From: Yersinia vastinensis
GTDB taxonomy: Bacteria > Pseudomonadota > Gammaproteobacteria > Enterobacterales > Enterobacteriaceae
Length of the DNA: 64,000 bases
Assembly (NCBI RefSeq): GCF_902726565.1
Contig: NZ_CACVAF010000001.1
Location: 186,001 to 250,000, forward strand
Reading direction: 5' to 3'
The translations under genes and the position numbers were made by a program. Positions 1 to 10,853 of this stretch are shown here, piece after piece. Numbering within the stretch: the stretch's first letter is position 1; every line of letters starts with the position of its first letter. The notes below the pieces were generated by a model. It did no database searches. It saw only the letters and a program-made list of their open reading frames with translations, and had not been told where the DNA came from.

Positions 1-297
1 AACATCAAAACGGCACGGTGTTGTGGCAAAACTGGCATTCCGCTGCGCCAGCCAAAGTGCGGCGGCTCGAAGTAACCGTTGTTGCTTGCTGTAGGTGACA
101 CTGGCGGCAGCGCCACCAAATAGTGCATTACGCCGAAAGCGAACCTCAACAAAAACCCAAGTAGCGCCATCGCGCATGATAAGGTCAATTTCGCCACTTT
201 GATAGGTGACATTGGCCGCCTGAAAAAGTAAACCAGCCCGCTCAAGATAACTGCGGGCCTGATTTTCGTAATGTGTGCCTGTGTTCCGTCGGCTCAT
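1..297 (-). CDS. yraN: YraN family (UPF0102) nuclease-like protein, 3' part outside window
   Basis: The reverse strand gives 99 codons from an ATG at 297, running off the left edge. It begins [19 protein letters not shown] and contains GEIDLIMRD and VFVEVRFR. The GEIDLI-x-FVEV(R/K) pattern is the nuclease-like core (E-x-D, E-x-K type) of the UPF0102/YraN family. The family is about 120 to 130 residues long, so roughly the last quarter is missing. No cellular role is firmly established for the family. It lies downstream of lpoA in the same orientation, as in E. coli. Its ribosome-binding site (GGAAAT just before the ATG) sits at the very end of an ERIC repeat. Confidence 0.9.
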   Translation of the reverse strand, partial: MSRRNTGTHYENQARSYLERAGLLFQAANVTYQSGEIDLIMRDGATWVFVEVRFRRNALFGGAAASVTYSKQQRLLRAAALWLAQRNASFATTPCRFDV

Positions 298-298
298 A

Positions 299-424
299 TT
301 TCCTTCGTCCTTGAAGTTGCAGGGGTGTTAGCTACATTCACTCACCCGAATCACTTACCTGAGTAAGCTCATCGGGATGTGTTCATTTGCTGCCTACCTG
401 CAACACCAATGACTTTGGAAATGC
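299..424. repeat. ERIC element between lpoA and yraN
   Basis: This is an imperfect palindrome of about 125 bp. It contains the ERIC core (CACTCACCC, then TCACTTACCTGAGTAAGCTC, then CGGGAT) flanked by terminal arms ending in CTTGAAGTTGCAGG and CCTACCTGCAAC. It fills most of the gap between lpoA and yraN, so it would be transcribed as part of the lpoA-yraN message. Confidence 0.85.
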
Positions 425-468
425 CCTTCGTGCTTGAAGTTGCAGGAGATTCACTCACCCTAATCACT
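425..468. repeat. Truncated second ERIC end abutting the lpoA stop
   Basis: The sequence repeats the left arm of the preceding ERIC (CTTCGTGCTTGAAGTTGCAG, then ATTCACTCACCC, then AATCACTT), lacks about ten internal bases, and stops exactly where the lpoA stop codon begins at 469-471. It looks like a partial tandem copy. Confidence 0.7.
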
Positions 469-2451
469 TTACGCCGCTGGTACCACCATACCCTGACGAT
501 ATTGCAGCCAAGGTAATTTACGGGTGATAACACAATCAGCCGATGCGGTTAAGTCGCCCGTGGTGCCGCTTACCTGAAAACCAGGAATTTGGCGCATTTC
601 AGCAAAATGATTTGATAATGTCCAAGCATCAATGCCCATGGCATATAAACGCACCAGCGAATAGTCGTTGGAATATTTGGCTGCAGCTTGCTGCATCAGC
701 GCCGGGTTTGAGCCTGCCATCAATGGAATATCACTAAACTGAATGCCTTCCATCTCCAGACGGTAATCCGGGCCTGCACCTGCTTGATAGCTACGTGAGC
801 TAGCAAACAGCGCCGGTTTAGTACGGGTGCTGGTAGCCATATCAATCATGGGTTTAATCAGTGTCAGCTCAGCGGGTGTTGCAATGATATACACCGCATC
901 AATATTACCGCCGGCAGAGGTCGAAACGACTGGGGCATCAACAGGCGGAGCAGGAATGGTCAGACCGGCAATAGTCACTGATGCAGGGGCCGCCGCAGGG
1001 GTGCCTGAAACAGCAACAGGCTGACCCGTCAAGCGGATACCTGCACCACTGTTGATGGCTTGTTTCAACTCAGCAGTTGAACCGAAGTTTTGCTGCAATA
1101 CGGTTTGCCCACCTTGCTTCTGCCACTCTTCTGCGAAAGCTTTGGCGACGCGGTCACCAAAAGCACCACGTGGGGTGAGTAACAGCGGCATTCTTTTTTC
1201 CTGGCTCCACAGGTGATGAGCTGCATCGCGAGCTTCATCTTCTGGCGACAGGGCAAAGTAACAGATATTTGGGTTGTTGGTGCTGACTTCGGGCTGGTTC
1301 AACGCCAGAATATTCAGTGTACTAGGAGTGGCACTCAGTTGTTCAACATCAGGTTTCAACAGTGGACCCACAACCAATGTCGCGCCATCTTGTTGGGCTT
1401 GGGCCAGTAATGCTGCAACCGGTTGAGTGGTGGTGTCATAGACTTTCACCTGTGCATTACTGGTCGCAGCAGGAGCCACCACCGGGGTTGGCGTCTCAAT
1501 CGGCGCCACATCGGTGACAGGGGCTGCAGTGCCATCGGTTGCTGTGTTGGCCGTCACATCTGGTGTTACAGGTGCCGGTGGTGTCACCGGTAAACCATTC
1601 TGTGCGGCAGTGAAACCTTGCTGGATAGCATCAGCAAACACCTGTGCCGGGCCACTCAATGGTAACAACAGTGCAATTTTCGCCGTAGATGCCTGACTAA
1701 AATGACTAATTTGAGTTAACGCCGTTGGCAGGTTTTTCGCCGCTGGGTTTTGTGGATAACGATTTTGCCAGTCTTTAATCCCGGCTTTCAGCAAGTCGGG
1801 ATCTTGCTTGTTATCTTGATATACATGCAGCAAATCAAGCCAGCCTTGCAGAACATTTTCGTCTGCATTAATCACCATATTATTTAATTCTTGTGGTGTG
1901 AGCTGGGCCAGTGCTTGCCAAGTGCCATCAATATTGTCTTGATGTGCCTTATCTTTCAGTAATGGCTCTTGAGCAATAAAGGCGCGGATCAGGGGTAAGG
2001 TTGCTTTACCCTGATTGGCGGCAATTTGTGCCTGATAGAAGCGAACCTGTTGATTAGCAGAGAGCTGGGTTGCGTCGAGTTTGCCTAGAATATCGGCAGC
2101 GGCAGGATTATTTTTCTGCGCAACGAGCAGTTCTGCAGTCAGCAATTGCTGTTCCTGACGCTGTGCATCGCTCAGTTCGGCCGGTAGTGTGCCGAGCTGT
2201 TCTGCTGCCTGAGGGGTTTTCCCTTCACGTAACAGGGCACGAATGGCAAGTAATTGCCAGTCAGCCTTGTTATCATCACCGCTCTGTTGCAACTGTTGCA
2301 GATAATAGTCAGAGTTAGCGCTTGCCTCGTCCTGTATATTGGTCGGTGGCGGCGTCTGTGGTGCTCTGCCTGAACAAGCTGCCAGTATCAACGCAGCCAG
2401 AACAACAGGGACAAGCCCTGCTTTGGAACGAACGAATGTTGAGGAAAGCAT
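469..2451 (-). CDS. lpoA: Penicillin-binding protein activator LpoA (outer-membrane lipoprotein)
   Basis: This gene encodes 660 residues from the ATG at 2451. The longer reading frame to 2547 would overlap divergent rsmI and place 32 residues before the signal peptide, so the internal start is chosen. Residues 1-26 are a lipoprotein signal with lipobox LILAAC (Cys26). The N-terminal half is helical, TPR-like; the C-terminal half is periplasmic-binding-protein-like, as in the LpoA family. LpoA reaches through the peptidoglycan to stimulate transpeptidation by PBP1A. A low-complexity Pro/Ala/Thr/Val stretch of about 45 residues interrupts the C-terminal lobe near residues 285-335. It is followed by yraN in the same direction. 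Confidence 0.95.
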   Translation of the reverse strand: MLSSTFVRSKAGLVPVVLAALILAACSGRAPQTPPPTNIQDEASANSDYYLQQLQQSGDDNKADWQLLAIRALLREGKTPQAAEQLGTLPAELSDAQRQEQQLLTAELLVAQKNNPAAADILGKLDATQLSANQQVRFYQAQIAANQGKATLPLIRAFIAQEPLLKDKAHQDNIDGTWQALAQLTPQELNNMVINADENVLQGWLDLLHVYQDNKQDPDLLKAGIKDWQNRYPQNPAAKNLPTALTQISHFSQASTAKIALLLPLSGPAQVFADAIQQGFTAAQNGLPVTPPAPVTPDVTANTATDGTAAPVTDVAPIETPTPVVAPAATSNAQVKVYDTTTQPVAALLAQAQQDGATLVVGPLLKPDVEQLSATPSTLNILALNQPEVSTNNPNICYFALSPEDEARDAAHHLWSQEKRMPLLLTPRGAFGDRVAKAFAEEWQKQGGQTVLQQNFGSTAELKQAINSGAGIRLTGQPVAVSGTPAAAPASVTIAGLTIPAPPVDAPVVSTSAGGNIDAVYIIATPAELTLIKPMIDMATSTRTKPALFASSRSYQAGAGPDYRLEMEGIQFSDIPLMAGSNPALMQQAAAKYSNDYSLVRLYAMGIDAWTLSNHFAEMRQIPGFQVSGTTGDLTASADCVITRKLPWLQYRQGMVVPAA

Positions 2452-2513
2452 ACTGTATCCAGTGATGTTTTTTTCAAGATGCTCAATATTAAATCGGTAA
2501 TTCGGATGAAACA

Positions 2514-3407
2514 ATGAATCAACACGATCGAGCAGTGATTTCTGCATCTACGCTTTATGTGGTACCTACCCCAATCGGCAATTTAGGGGATATTACCCAC
2601 CGGGCGTTAGAGGTACTGAAAAGCGTTGATTTGATTGCGGCAGAAGATACACGTCATACAGGGTTGCTGTTACAACATTTCGCGATCAACGCCCGCCTAT
2701 TTGCACTTCATGACCATAACGAACAACAAAAAGCCGATCATTTGCTGGCAAAACTGCAAGAAGGCCAGAGTATTGCACTGGTTTCTGATGCAGGTACGCC
2801 ACTGATTAACGATCCGGGCTACCATTTAGTGCGCCGTTGCCGTGAAGCTGGCATCCGAGTTGTGCCATTGCCGGGTGCTTGCGCGGCGATTACTGCGCTT
2901 TCTGCCGCCGGTATTGCCTCAGATCGTTTTTGTTACGAAGGCTTCCTGCCAGCGAAAACCAAAGGACGTAAGGATACTCTGCAAGCGCTGATTGAGGAAC
3001 CTCGAACACTGATCTTCTACGAATCAACACATCGCTTGTTGGAAAGTTTACAGGACATGGTAACCGTACTTGGCCCGCAACGCTATGTGGTACTGGCCAG
3101 AGAGCTAACCAAAACCTGGGAGTCTATCCACGGAGCCCCGGTGGGGGAGTTATTGGCTTGGGTGCAAGAAGAAGAAACCCGCCGCCGTGGTGAAATGGTG
3201 TTGATTGTTGAAGGGCACAAAGTACAGGCCGATGATGCATTACCTGCCGCCGCGCTACGTACCTTGTCGCTACTACAAAAAGAGTTGCCTTTGAAAAAGG
3301 CCGCGGCTCTGGCTGCTGAGATTCACGGCGTGAAAAAGAATGCGCTCTATAAGTACGCACTTGAACAGCAAGAGGGTGCTCAAGTGCAAGCGGAAGATGA
3401 CATTTAG
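2514..3407 (+). CDS. rsmI: 16S rRNA (cytidine1402-2'-O)-methyltransferase RsmI
   Basis: This is a 297-residue SAM-dependent methyltransferase of the tetrapyrrole-methylase fold. Visible family motifs are [12 protein letters not shown] near residue 16, AAEDTRHTG near 43, [12 protein letters not shown] near 94 and FYESTHR near 168. With RsmH it modifies C1402 in the decoding centre of 16S rRNA. Its start is 62 bp from the lpoA start on the other strand, so the two genes share a short divergent promoter region. The stop codon region doubles as the promoter of rnpB. Confidence 0.95.
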   Translation: MNQHDRAVISASTLYVVPTPIGNLGDITHRALEVLKSVDLIAAEDTRHTGLLLQHFAINARLFALHDHNEQQKADHLLAKLQEGQSIALVSDAGTPLINDPGYHLVRRCREAGIRVVPLPGACAAITALSAAGIASDRFCYEGFLPAKTKGRKDTLQALIEEPRTLIFYESTHRLLESLQDMVTVLGPQRYVVLARELTKTWESIHGAPVGELLAWVQEEETRRRGEMVLIVEGHKVQADDALPAAALRTLSLLQKELPLKKAAALAAEIHGVKKNALYKYALEQQEGAQVQAEDDI

Positions 3408-3425
3408 TCACAATGTGACTATAAT
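3397..3425 (+). promoter_or_regulatory. Sigma70 promoter of rnpB
   Basis: The -35 box ATGACA (3397-3402, five of six consensus bases) and -10 box TATAAT (3420-3425, six of six) are separated by 17 bp. Predicted initiation at about 3432-3433 coincides with the 5' end of mature RNase P RNA. The -35 box lies inside the last codons of rsmI. Confidence 0.8.
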
Positions 3426-3432
3426 CCGCCGC

Positions 3433-3811
<379 letters not shown>

Positions 3812-3818
3812 ATTCCAT

Positions 3819-3848
3819 AAAAACCCCGCTTCGGCGGGTTTTTTTGTT
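3819..3848 (+). terminator. Rho-independent terminator of rnpB
   Basis: A CCCGC-TTCG-GCGGG stem-loop with a UUCG tetraloop is preceded by A residues and followed by a run of seven T (3839-3845). Confidence 0.9.
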
Positions 3849-4458
3849 TTGTACGATAGAAATCGCGAGCAATTATCATTACTTCCTCTAAAAGAACCTT
3901 TTTTTCGTGGAAAATTCATACGTTTTTGTATGAATTTTAAATTCACAGCGTGTGAATAATCTTAAATTTTATTCTGTTCAATTTTAAATAACCGTTAATG
4001 AATACTCAATATCAACGATGGTTATGAAAAAATCATTTTAAAACACAAGTTTGTATTCTCGTTATACCCTTGATACAACCAATGCCGCATTTTTGCGTTA
4101 TAAACGTTTTTATGTTTTTTTAATTATCGAAATGTATAGTGCTAAAAATAGGAAATATTTCTATCTAATTAAAGATAATCTGTCTGTAACTTATTTAATT
4201 TTATGTCAGTGAATTGTCTATATTTGTCAATGAAGACTAAAAGCGCTATGTGCTTTACAAAAAAATAACAGATCAATAAATCTTATATATGAAAAATAAA
4301 TAATACCATCAGTGGCGAGAAGTCATAATTTTAGTATCAGTGATTAAATATGTTTTTTTACTTAAATATTACATTCTCATATCAGGTTAATCGATTTTAA
4401 ATAAAAAATAACTTTTTATTGTTTATTTCAACATTTAACTTCACCTAGGATTACTAAT
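3849..4458. other. AT-rich intergenic region upstream of the adhesin
   Basis: About 610 bp, very AT-rich, with no credible gene. Many A and T tracts are present, the kind of sequence bound by H-NS in enterobacteria. It presumably holds the adhesin promoter, but no single promoter stands out. The base composition contrast with rnpB suggests an acquired or H-NS-silenced locus (inference). Confidence 0.5.
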
Positions 4459-7419
4459 TTGAGCAATATTATGCCTTCTCGTCGTATAACGACCATGACG
4501 TGGTTAACAGTCATTTTTCAATGTTTCTTTCCATTGAGTATGGCTTTTAATCCGGTTATTGCTGCCCAGAAAACAGCAGCAATCCCCCCTTCCTCTCAAC
4601 TTGGCGAAGACAACAGTTCAATGCTGGCGGAACAAGCCAAAATAGCAGGATCGTTGCTGAGTAGCGGCAATGCGAGTAGCAGTGCCTCTGGTTTGGTACG
4701 TTCAAAGGTTATTGGAGAAGCGAATACTTCAGCACAGCAATGGCTGAATCAATTTGGCACTGCGCGTGTGCAATTAAATCTGGATTCTAATAGCAGCCTT
4801 AATGGGAGTGCGGTTGACCTGCTCGTTCCTCTTTATGATGACAATAAGAATTTGTTATTTACGCAATTAGGATTCCGTCATCAGGATAAACGCCATACAG
4901 GTAATGTTGGAGTTGGTGTTCGTACCACACAAGGTAATTGGATGTTTGGTGGTAACACCTTCTTTGATAATGATTTGACGGGGAACAACCGCCGTATTGG
5001 GGTTGGGGCAGAAATAGCAACTGACTTTGTGAAATTATCGGCAAACAGTTATTTCGGCCTGACCGACTGGCATCAATCTCGGGATTTTGCTGACTATAAT
5101 GAACGTCCTGCTAATGGTTATGACATTCGGGCTGAAGCCTATTTACCCGCACACCCACAGTTGGGGGGTAAACTGATGTTTGAGCAATATAAAGGGGACG
5201 ATGTTGCATTATTTGGGAAAGATAATCGACAGAAAAACCCTCACGCCGTTACTGCTGGTTTAAATTATACCCCAATTCCCTTATTGACCGTTGGGGCGGA
5301 ACATCGTGCAGGGAAAGGCAGTAAAAGTGATTCCAGTATTAATCTCCAACTGAATTATCGTCTGGGCGGTTCTTGGCAGTCTCAAATTGACTCCAGTACT
5401 GTTGCCGAATCCCGCTTGTTGGCAGGTAGCCGATATGATTTGGTTGAACGTAATAATAATATTGTGTTGGATTATCAAAAACAGCAATTGCTGAGTTTGA
5501 GCCTTCCACCACAACTGGCTGGGCAGGAAGGTCAAGTCACGTCTCTGACAGCACAAGTGACGGCCAAATATGGCGTTAGCCAACTGGATTGGGATACTGC
5601 TGCGCTGATTGCGGCTGGAGGTGTAGTGACTCAAACCTCGGTCACCGGTGTTGCAGTGACTTTCCCTCCTTACCAAACTGGGGGGAATAATACCCATGTC
5701 ATCAGTGCGGTTGCACGTGATGCTCAGGGCAATATATCCAACCGGGCTGTGACCACAATTGATGTGGCTCCCGTTCTTAATCGTGCATCAACAGTGGCGT
5801 TAACATTAGTCAATGATAATGCGCTGGCGGATGGGCTTGATGCTAACCGCGTGCAGGTCAAAGTGACATCGGCTAGCGGCGCAGGGGTTGCAAACCAAAC
5901 GGTGGATTTCATCGCCAGCAACGGTGCAAGTATTACCTCTTCAGTTAATACGGATGCTCAGGGAATTGCTACGGCAACCTTAACCAATTTGGTTGCAGGG
6001 ATTAGCACCGTAACATCAACCGTTAATGGGAATAGTCACAGCCTCGACACTAACTTTGTCGCCAATAGCGGCAGCGCTATCATTATTGCGGCAAATATGT
6101 CAGTGACAGCTGACAATGCTATCGCGAATGGTGCAGCCACAAATGCGGTACAAGCGATTGTGACGGACAGCAATCACAATCTGTTAGCGAATGAAGCAGT
6201 GACATTCACGGCAACTAATGGTGCAATCGTGACCACGGTGATTGGCACGACAGGCGCGGATGGTATTGCTACCGCGACCTTGACCAACACTGTAGCAGGT
6301 ACAACGGCGGTGATGGCGACACTAAGTAACAGTGCTAATCAGTCCGTAAACACCCACTTTATCGCTGACAGTAGTAATGCAATTATTTCCTCCGCGAATA
6401 TGGTGGTGACATCCAACAATGCTATTGCCAATGGTGTCGCGACCAATGCTGTGCGGGTTGTGGTGACCGACAGTAATAACAACCCGCTGGCGGGTGAAGT
6501 CGTGACATTCGGGGCGGCGAATGGTGCTTCATTGACGACAGTGATTGGCACCACGGGGGCCGATGGTGTTGCCACCGCGACGTTGACCAACACCGTAGCA
6601 GGAATCTCATCGGTGACTGCGAGAATAAATAACAACAACTTTGGTCGCTCAGTAAACACCACCTTTGTGGCTCCAGTCGCCGCGACGTTGGCAATCTCAG
6701 TGAACCAATCCACAACCAAGATTGGAGAGACTATTCAGACGACGGTTACCGCCAGAGATGCCGACGGAGATCTTCTTCCTGGAGTGGATATCTCATTCAC
6801 TATCGGCAATGTGAGAAACCGCCAAGGCACAACAGTGAGTAGTGGCACCTTGCGATTTAATGACACGAATATCACAACGGCGCGGAAATTCACCACTGGT
6901 GCGGATGGCACGGTAACCATTCCAGTGACTGATCCTTCAGGTACGGGTGTTCAGAGAACCATCACCGCAGTATCGGGTACGGCGACGGCTTCTACTGATG
7001 TGATTTACACGGTGGTTACTAGCCCAGATACGCCGCAGGCGAATATGTGGGGCCATATGGCCGAAACCATCACTGCGGGTGGGAAAACCTTTAAGCGCCC
7101 ACGCCTTAACGTAGAAATTGCGGGCGACTTTACTCAGACTATCAACAATGAGACTTGGTCCACCTTTGATTTTGCCTCTGCTACTGGTCGGGTTTGCGGT
7201 AGTGCGGCGAATTTGCCAGTCCGTGCTGATTTAGTCACGCTTTACAATACTTATCCATCAAACCAAATTAAGACGGTTTTTGGCTGGCAAACAAGCGGTT
7301 CTTATATTTCATCAACAGTATATGGTGCGACCAGCCATTCCAGCATTTGGCTGATCAATGGTAACGGCACTTCTACTGATGACTCTAATAAAAATGCGTG
7401 GGTGACTTGCCTGCAATAG
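4459..7419 (+). CDS. Intimin/invasin-family inverse autotransporter adhesin
   Basis: This gene encodes 986 residues. The N-terminal signal sequence ends near residue 36 (PVIAAQ). An intimin-type beta-barrel follows from about 80 to 310 (WLNQFGTARVQLNLD at its start, repeated aromatic strands), then a linker (LSLSLPPQL) and extracellular Ig-like Big_1 repeats. Three repeats of about 100 residues are closely related (about 435-535, 535-635, 635-735), each with an A-DG-ATATLTN signature. A more divergent Ig domain comes next, then a C-terminal lectin-like module with one cysteine near each end (VCGS and TCLQ), as in invasin-type tips. The family inserts in the outer membrane and binds host surface molecules. 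There is no LysM domain before the barrel. It has no apparent operon partner. The exact receptor and paralogue name (invasin, Ifp or another) cannot be decided here. Confidence 0.9.
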   Translation: MSNIMPSRRITTMTWLTVIFQCFFPLSMAFNPVIAAQKTAAIPPSSQLGEDNSSMLAEQAKIAGSLLSSGNASSSASGLVRSKVIGEANTSAQQWLNQFGTARVQLNLDSNSSLNGSAVDLLVPLYDDNKNLLFTQLGFRHQDKRHTGNVGVGVRTTQGNWMFGGNTFFDNDLTGNNRRIGVGAEIATDFVKLSANSYFGLTDWHQSRDFADYNERPANGYDIRAEAYLPAHPQLGGKLMFEQYKGDDVALFGKDNRQKNPHAVTAGLNYTPIPLLTVGAEHRAGKGSKSDSSINLQLNYRLGGSWQSQIDSSTVAESRLLAGSRYDLVERNNNIVLDYQKQQLLSLSLPPQLAGQEGQVTSLTAQVTAKYGVSQLDWDTAALIAAGGVVTQTSVTGVAVTFPPYQTGGNNTHVISAVARDAQGNISNRAVTTIDVAPVLNRASTVALTLVNDNALADGLDANRVQVKVTSASGAGVANQTVDFIASNGASITSSVNTDAQGIATATLTNLVAGISTVTSTVNGNSHSLDTNFVANSGSAIIIAANMSVTADNAIANGAATNAVQAIVTDSNHNLLANEAVTFTATNGAIVTTVIGTTGADGIATATLTNTVAGTTAVMATLSNSANQSVNTHFIADSSNAIISSANMVVTSNNAIANGVATNAVRVVVTDSNNNPLAGEVVTFGAANGASLTTVIGTTGADGVATATLTNTVAGISSVTARINNNNFGRSVNTTFVAPVAATLAISVNQSTTKIGETIQTTVTARDADGDLLPGVDISFTIGNVRNRQGTTVSSGTLRFNDTNITTARKFTTGADGTVTIPVTDPSGTGVQRTITAVSGTATASTDVIYTVVTSPDTPQANMWGHMAETITAGGKTFKRPRLNVEIAGDFTQTINNETWSTFDFASATGRVCGSAANLPVRADLVTLYNTYPSNQIKTVFGWQTSGSYISSTVYGATSHSSIWLINGNGTSTDDSNKNAWVTCLQ

Positions 7420-7436
7420 ATTTTAAATTCTCATCA

Positions 7437-7474
7437 TCGGCTGAACGAATAAAATACATCATTCGTTCAGCCGA
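7437..7474. terminator. 14-bp inverted repeat between convergent genes
   Basis: TCGGCTGAACGAAT and its exact complement flank a 10-nt loop. No long T run follows on either strand, so it is either a weak bidirectional terminator or an mRNA 3'-end stabilising hairpin between the adhesin and the LysR gene. Confidence 0.55.
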
Positions 7475-7525
7475 CCTTATCCCCATTGTTACTGGCGTAC
7501 TATCTCTGAAATCTATTAAATAGAA

Positions 7526-8461
<936 letters not shown>

Positions 8462-8696
8462 TTAACTCAATTTATGATTTAAATTCATATACCCATACGT
8501 ATTTATCCATCTGATTTTTAGCTGAAGCATTTGCTATCTTTTTGAACTGTACATCCAAGGAAGCAACGCCAATACGGGCTAGATTAATGAATTTTACTCA
8601 TAGCTCCTTTCGCATTTAGCTATCTAGTTCTCCCCATAAAATGGCGGTAATTTTTTCCCATCGAAACTAAGCCGATAAGGATCGGAGGGGAAAGCA

Positions 8697-9503
8697 ATGA
8701 AATATTTAGCGACGACGGCACTTTCTTTATCGATGGCAATGTCTGGTGCGGTGATGGCCGAACCGATAGGCTCCGCGCGCGCGGGCGAAGTCTCTACCGC
8801 TGACGTGTTGGAAAAAGTTTCACCGGCATTAGCTCACTATCAGAGCCAAACCTTACAAAATGATCTCTGGCAGCGTCCCGCACTCTCACCGCGTGATCGC
8901 AGCATGATTACCGTCGCGGCCATTATTGCCCGCCACCAGACGGAATTAATGGCCGAGCAGTTCAATTTGGCATTGGATAATGGCGTGAAGGCCAGTGAGT
9001 TGTCGGAAATTATTACACATCTCGCGTTTTATTCCGGTTGGGGTAATGCCATGTCTGCGGCGACTGTGGCGCAGACCCTCTTCCAGCAGCGAGGTATCGC
9101 AGCCACTACACTACCGACAGCACAACCCGAGTTGCTACCACTCAACCAAACAGCCGAACAGTTACGCCTCAATGCAGTTGAGCAGTCGGTTGGAAGTCAG
9201 CAGTTTCCAGGACTGGTGACCTATACCACCGATGTGCTATTTCGTGATCTTTGGCTACGCCCGGCACTGGCGCCACGGGATCGCAGCCTCATTACCGTTA
9301 GTGCACTGATTGCTGCGGGGCAGGTAGCCCAAGTGACCTTCCATCTCAATAAAGCGATGGACAATGGGTTAACACAGGCACAGGCCGCAGAGGTGGTGAC
9401 TCATCTGGCTTTTTATGTGGGCTGGCCTAATGCCATGTCGGCAGTACCTGTAGTGAAAAGCGTTTTTGCGCAGCGAAATGCCGATGTGCCCGTCAAATCT
9501 TAG
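8697..9503 (+). CDS. Exported tandem carboxymuconolactone decarboxylase-like protein
   Basis: This gene encodes 268 residues. Residues 1-21 are a Sec signal peptide (cleavage at VMA-EP). Two copies of the CMD/AhpD-like fold follow at about 40-115 and 165-255. Each copy carries an LW-RPAL-PRDRS-ITV segment and an EIITHLAFY/EVVTHLAFY-GW-NAMSA segment. The AhpD redox CxxC pair is absent, so peroxidase-type chemistry is unlikely and decarboxylase or lactone chemistry is only inferred from family. A strong GGAGGGG Shine-Dalgarno lies before the ATG. It is the first gene of an operon with a cupin 13 bp downstream. Periplasmic location of this fold is unusual. Confidence 0.85.
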   Translation: MKYLATTALSLSMAMSGAVMAEPIGSARAGEVSTADVLEKVSPALAHYQSQTLQNDLWQRPALSPRDRSMITVAAIIARHQTELMAEQFNLALDNGVKASELSEIITHLAFYSGWGNAMSAATVAQTLFQQRGIAATTLPTAQPELLPLNQTAEQLRLNAVEQSVGSQQFPGLVTYTTDVLFRDLWLRPALAPRDRSLITVSALIAAGQVAQVTFHLNKAMDNGLTQAQAAEVVTHLAFYVGWPNAMSAVPVVKSVFAQRNADVPVKS

Positions 9504-9516
9504 GTAAGGAATAACG

Positions 9517-9987
9517 ATGAAATTGCTCGCAGCGTCTACAGTTATCTTGTCCATGTTAAGTCCGGCGGCTTTCGCCGATGTGGAGGAAAAAGTGAAAATT
9601 ATCCAAAGTGGTTCCCAACCCTCTCAGCCTGGCCCAGAAAATTACTTTACCGGTCAAGTGCGTATTGATGCCCCTTTTCAGGCAACCTCCCCAGCTCGTG
9701 TCGGTGGTGCTAGTGTGACCTTTGAGCCGGGTGCTCGTACTGCGTGGCACACCCATCCGCTGGGCCAGACTTTGATTATCACCCAAGGACGCGGCTGGAT
9801 TCAGGAGTGGGGCAGTGAGATTAAAGAGATGAATCAGGGCGATATCATCTGGATCCCTGAAGGGGTTAAGCACTGGCATGGGGCAACCCCAGATACCGCG
9901 ATGACTCACATTGCAATTGCTGAATCCCTCAACGGCAGTCCTGTTGAGTGGATGGAAAAAGTCAGCGATGCGCAGTATCAGAAGTAA
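9517..9987 (+). CDS. Exported small cupin protein
   Basis: This gene encodes 156 residues. Residues 1-20 form a Sec signal (AFA-D cleavage). The single cupin_2 barrel has motif 1 around residues 72-93 ([10 protein letters not shown], with His78 and His80) and motif 2 around 108-122 ([15 protein letters not shown], His119 and His121), so a metal site is plausible. Cupins of this type often travel with CMD-domain proteins; the pairing with the upstream exported CMD protein suggests joint action on one extracytoplasmic substrate. The reaction is unknown. Confidence 0.85.
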   Translation: MKLLAASTVILSMLSPAAFADVEEKVKIIQSGSQPSQPGPENYFTGQVRIDAPFQATSPARVGGASVTFEPGARTAWHTHPLGQTLIITQGRGWIQEWGSEIKEMNQGDIIWIPEGVKHWHGATPDTAMTHIAIAESLNGSPVEWMEKVSDAQYQK

Positions 9988-10000
9988 TTCTGGAGGGAAT

Positions 10001-10741
10001 ATGGCACAAGGTATTGAAAATAAAGTGGTGGTTATCGCCGGAGCCAGTAGTGGCCTTGGTGAAGCCTTGGCTCGCCGTTTGGCAAAGGATGGCGCAAATG
10101 TTGTGTTGGGCGCTCGCCGCCTTGACCGGCTGGAGAAATTGGCTGAAGCGTTATCATTGAATAAAGCAGCTGTCGTCAAAACCGATGTCACGCAGGCAGA
10201 GCAAGTTCAGGCGCTGGTGGATACCGCCGTCAGGCTGTACGGACGCATTGATGTGATGGTGAACAATGCGGGGTTGATGCCACACTCGCTGCTGGAACGC
10301 TGCAAGATTAGCGATTGGAATGCGATGATTGACGTGAACCTGAAAGGGGTTCTTTATGGTATCGCGGCTGCGCTGCCTTATATGAAAGATCAGAAAAGTG
10401 GACATATCATCAATACGTCCTCGGTTGCGGGCCACAAGGTTAGACCGGGCAGTGCGGTATATGCGGCAACTAAAACAGCGGTTCGGGTGATTTCCGAGGG
10501 GCTACGTCAGGAAGTGAAACCGTACAATATTCGGACGACCATTATTTCTCCCGGCGCAGTCAGCAGCGAGTTAGTGGACAGCATTACTGAAACGGATGTT
10601 GCCGCAGGTATTAAACAGTTTTATGACGAAGTCGCCATTTCTGCTGATGCCTTTGCCAGTATTGTGGCGTTTGCTATCAGCCAGCCGGAGGATGTGGATA
10701 TCAATGAAGTCTTATTCCGCCCGACTAAACAAGAACTTTGA
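10001..10741 (+). CDS. Short-chain dehydrogenase/reductase (SDR)
   Basis: This gene encodes 246 residues from the ATG at 10001, which has GGAGGG eight bases upstream; the longer frame would run deep into the cupin gene. It is a classical SDR: nucleotide-binding GASSGLG at residues 14-20, NNAG at 88-91, catalytic Ser141 and Tyr154-x3-Lys158. The Arg39-Arg40 after the second strand fits NADP preference (inference). It is cytoplasmic, unlike the first two operon products. The substrate is unknown. Confidence 0.9.
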   Translation: MAQGIENKVVVIAGASSGLGEALARRLAKDGANVVLGARRLDRLEKLAEALSLNKAAVVKTDVTQAEQVQALVDTAVRLYGRIDVMVNNAGLMPHSLLERCKISDWNAMIDVNLKGVLYGIAAALPYMKDQKSGHIINTSSVAGHKVRPGSAVYAATKTAVRVISEGLRQEVKPYNIRTTIISPGAVSSELVDSITETDVAAGIKQFYDEVAISADAFASIVAFAISQPEDVDINEVLFRPTKQEL

Positions 10742-10853
10742 TTATTGCTCTGCACATGGCAGAGGTTCCAGCGCATTACCTTCTCTCTTCTTTAAAACCC
10801 AATATACCCACTAAGGTTTATTGGGTTTAACGTACTACTGCCGGAGATACAAC

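Noticed and set aside
2452-2547. Upstream extension of LpoA by 32 residues
   Set aside because: It would overlap the rsmI start and put a hydrophilic stretch before the lipoprotein signal peptide.
5760-6670. Regular DNA repeats suggesting a CRISPR-like or satellite array
   Set aside because: Period of 300 bp in frame with coding sequence; they are Ig-like domains of the adhesin.
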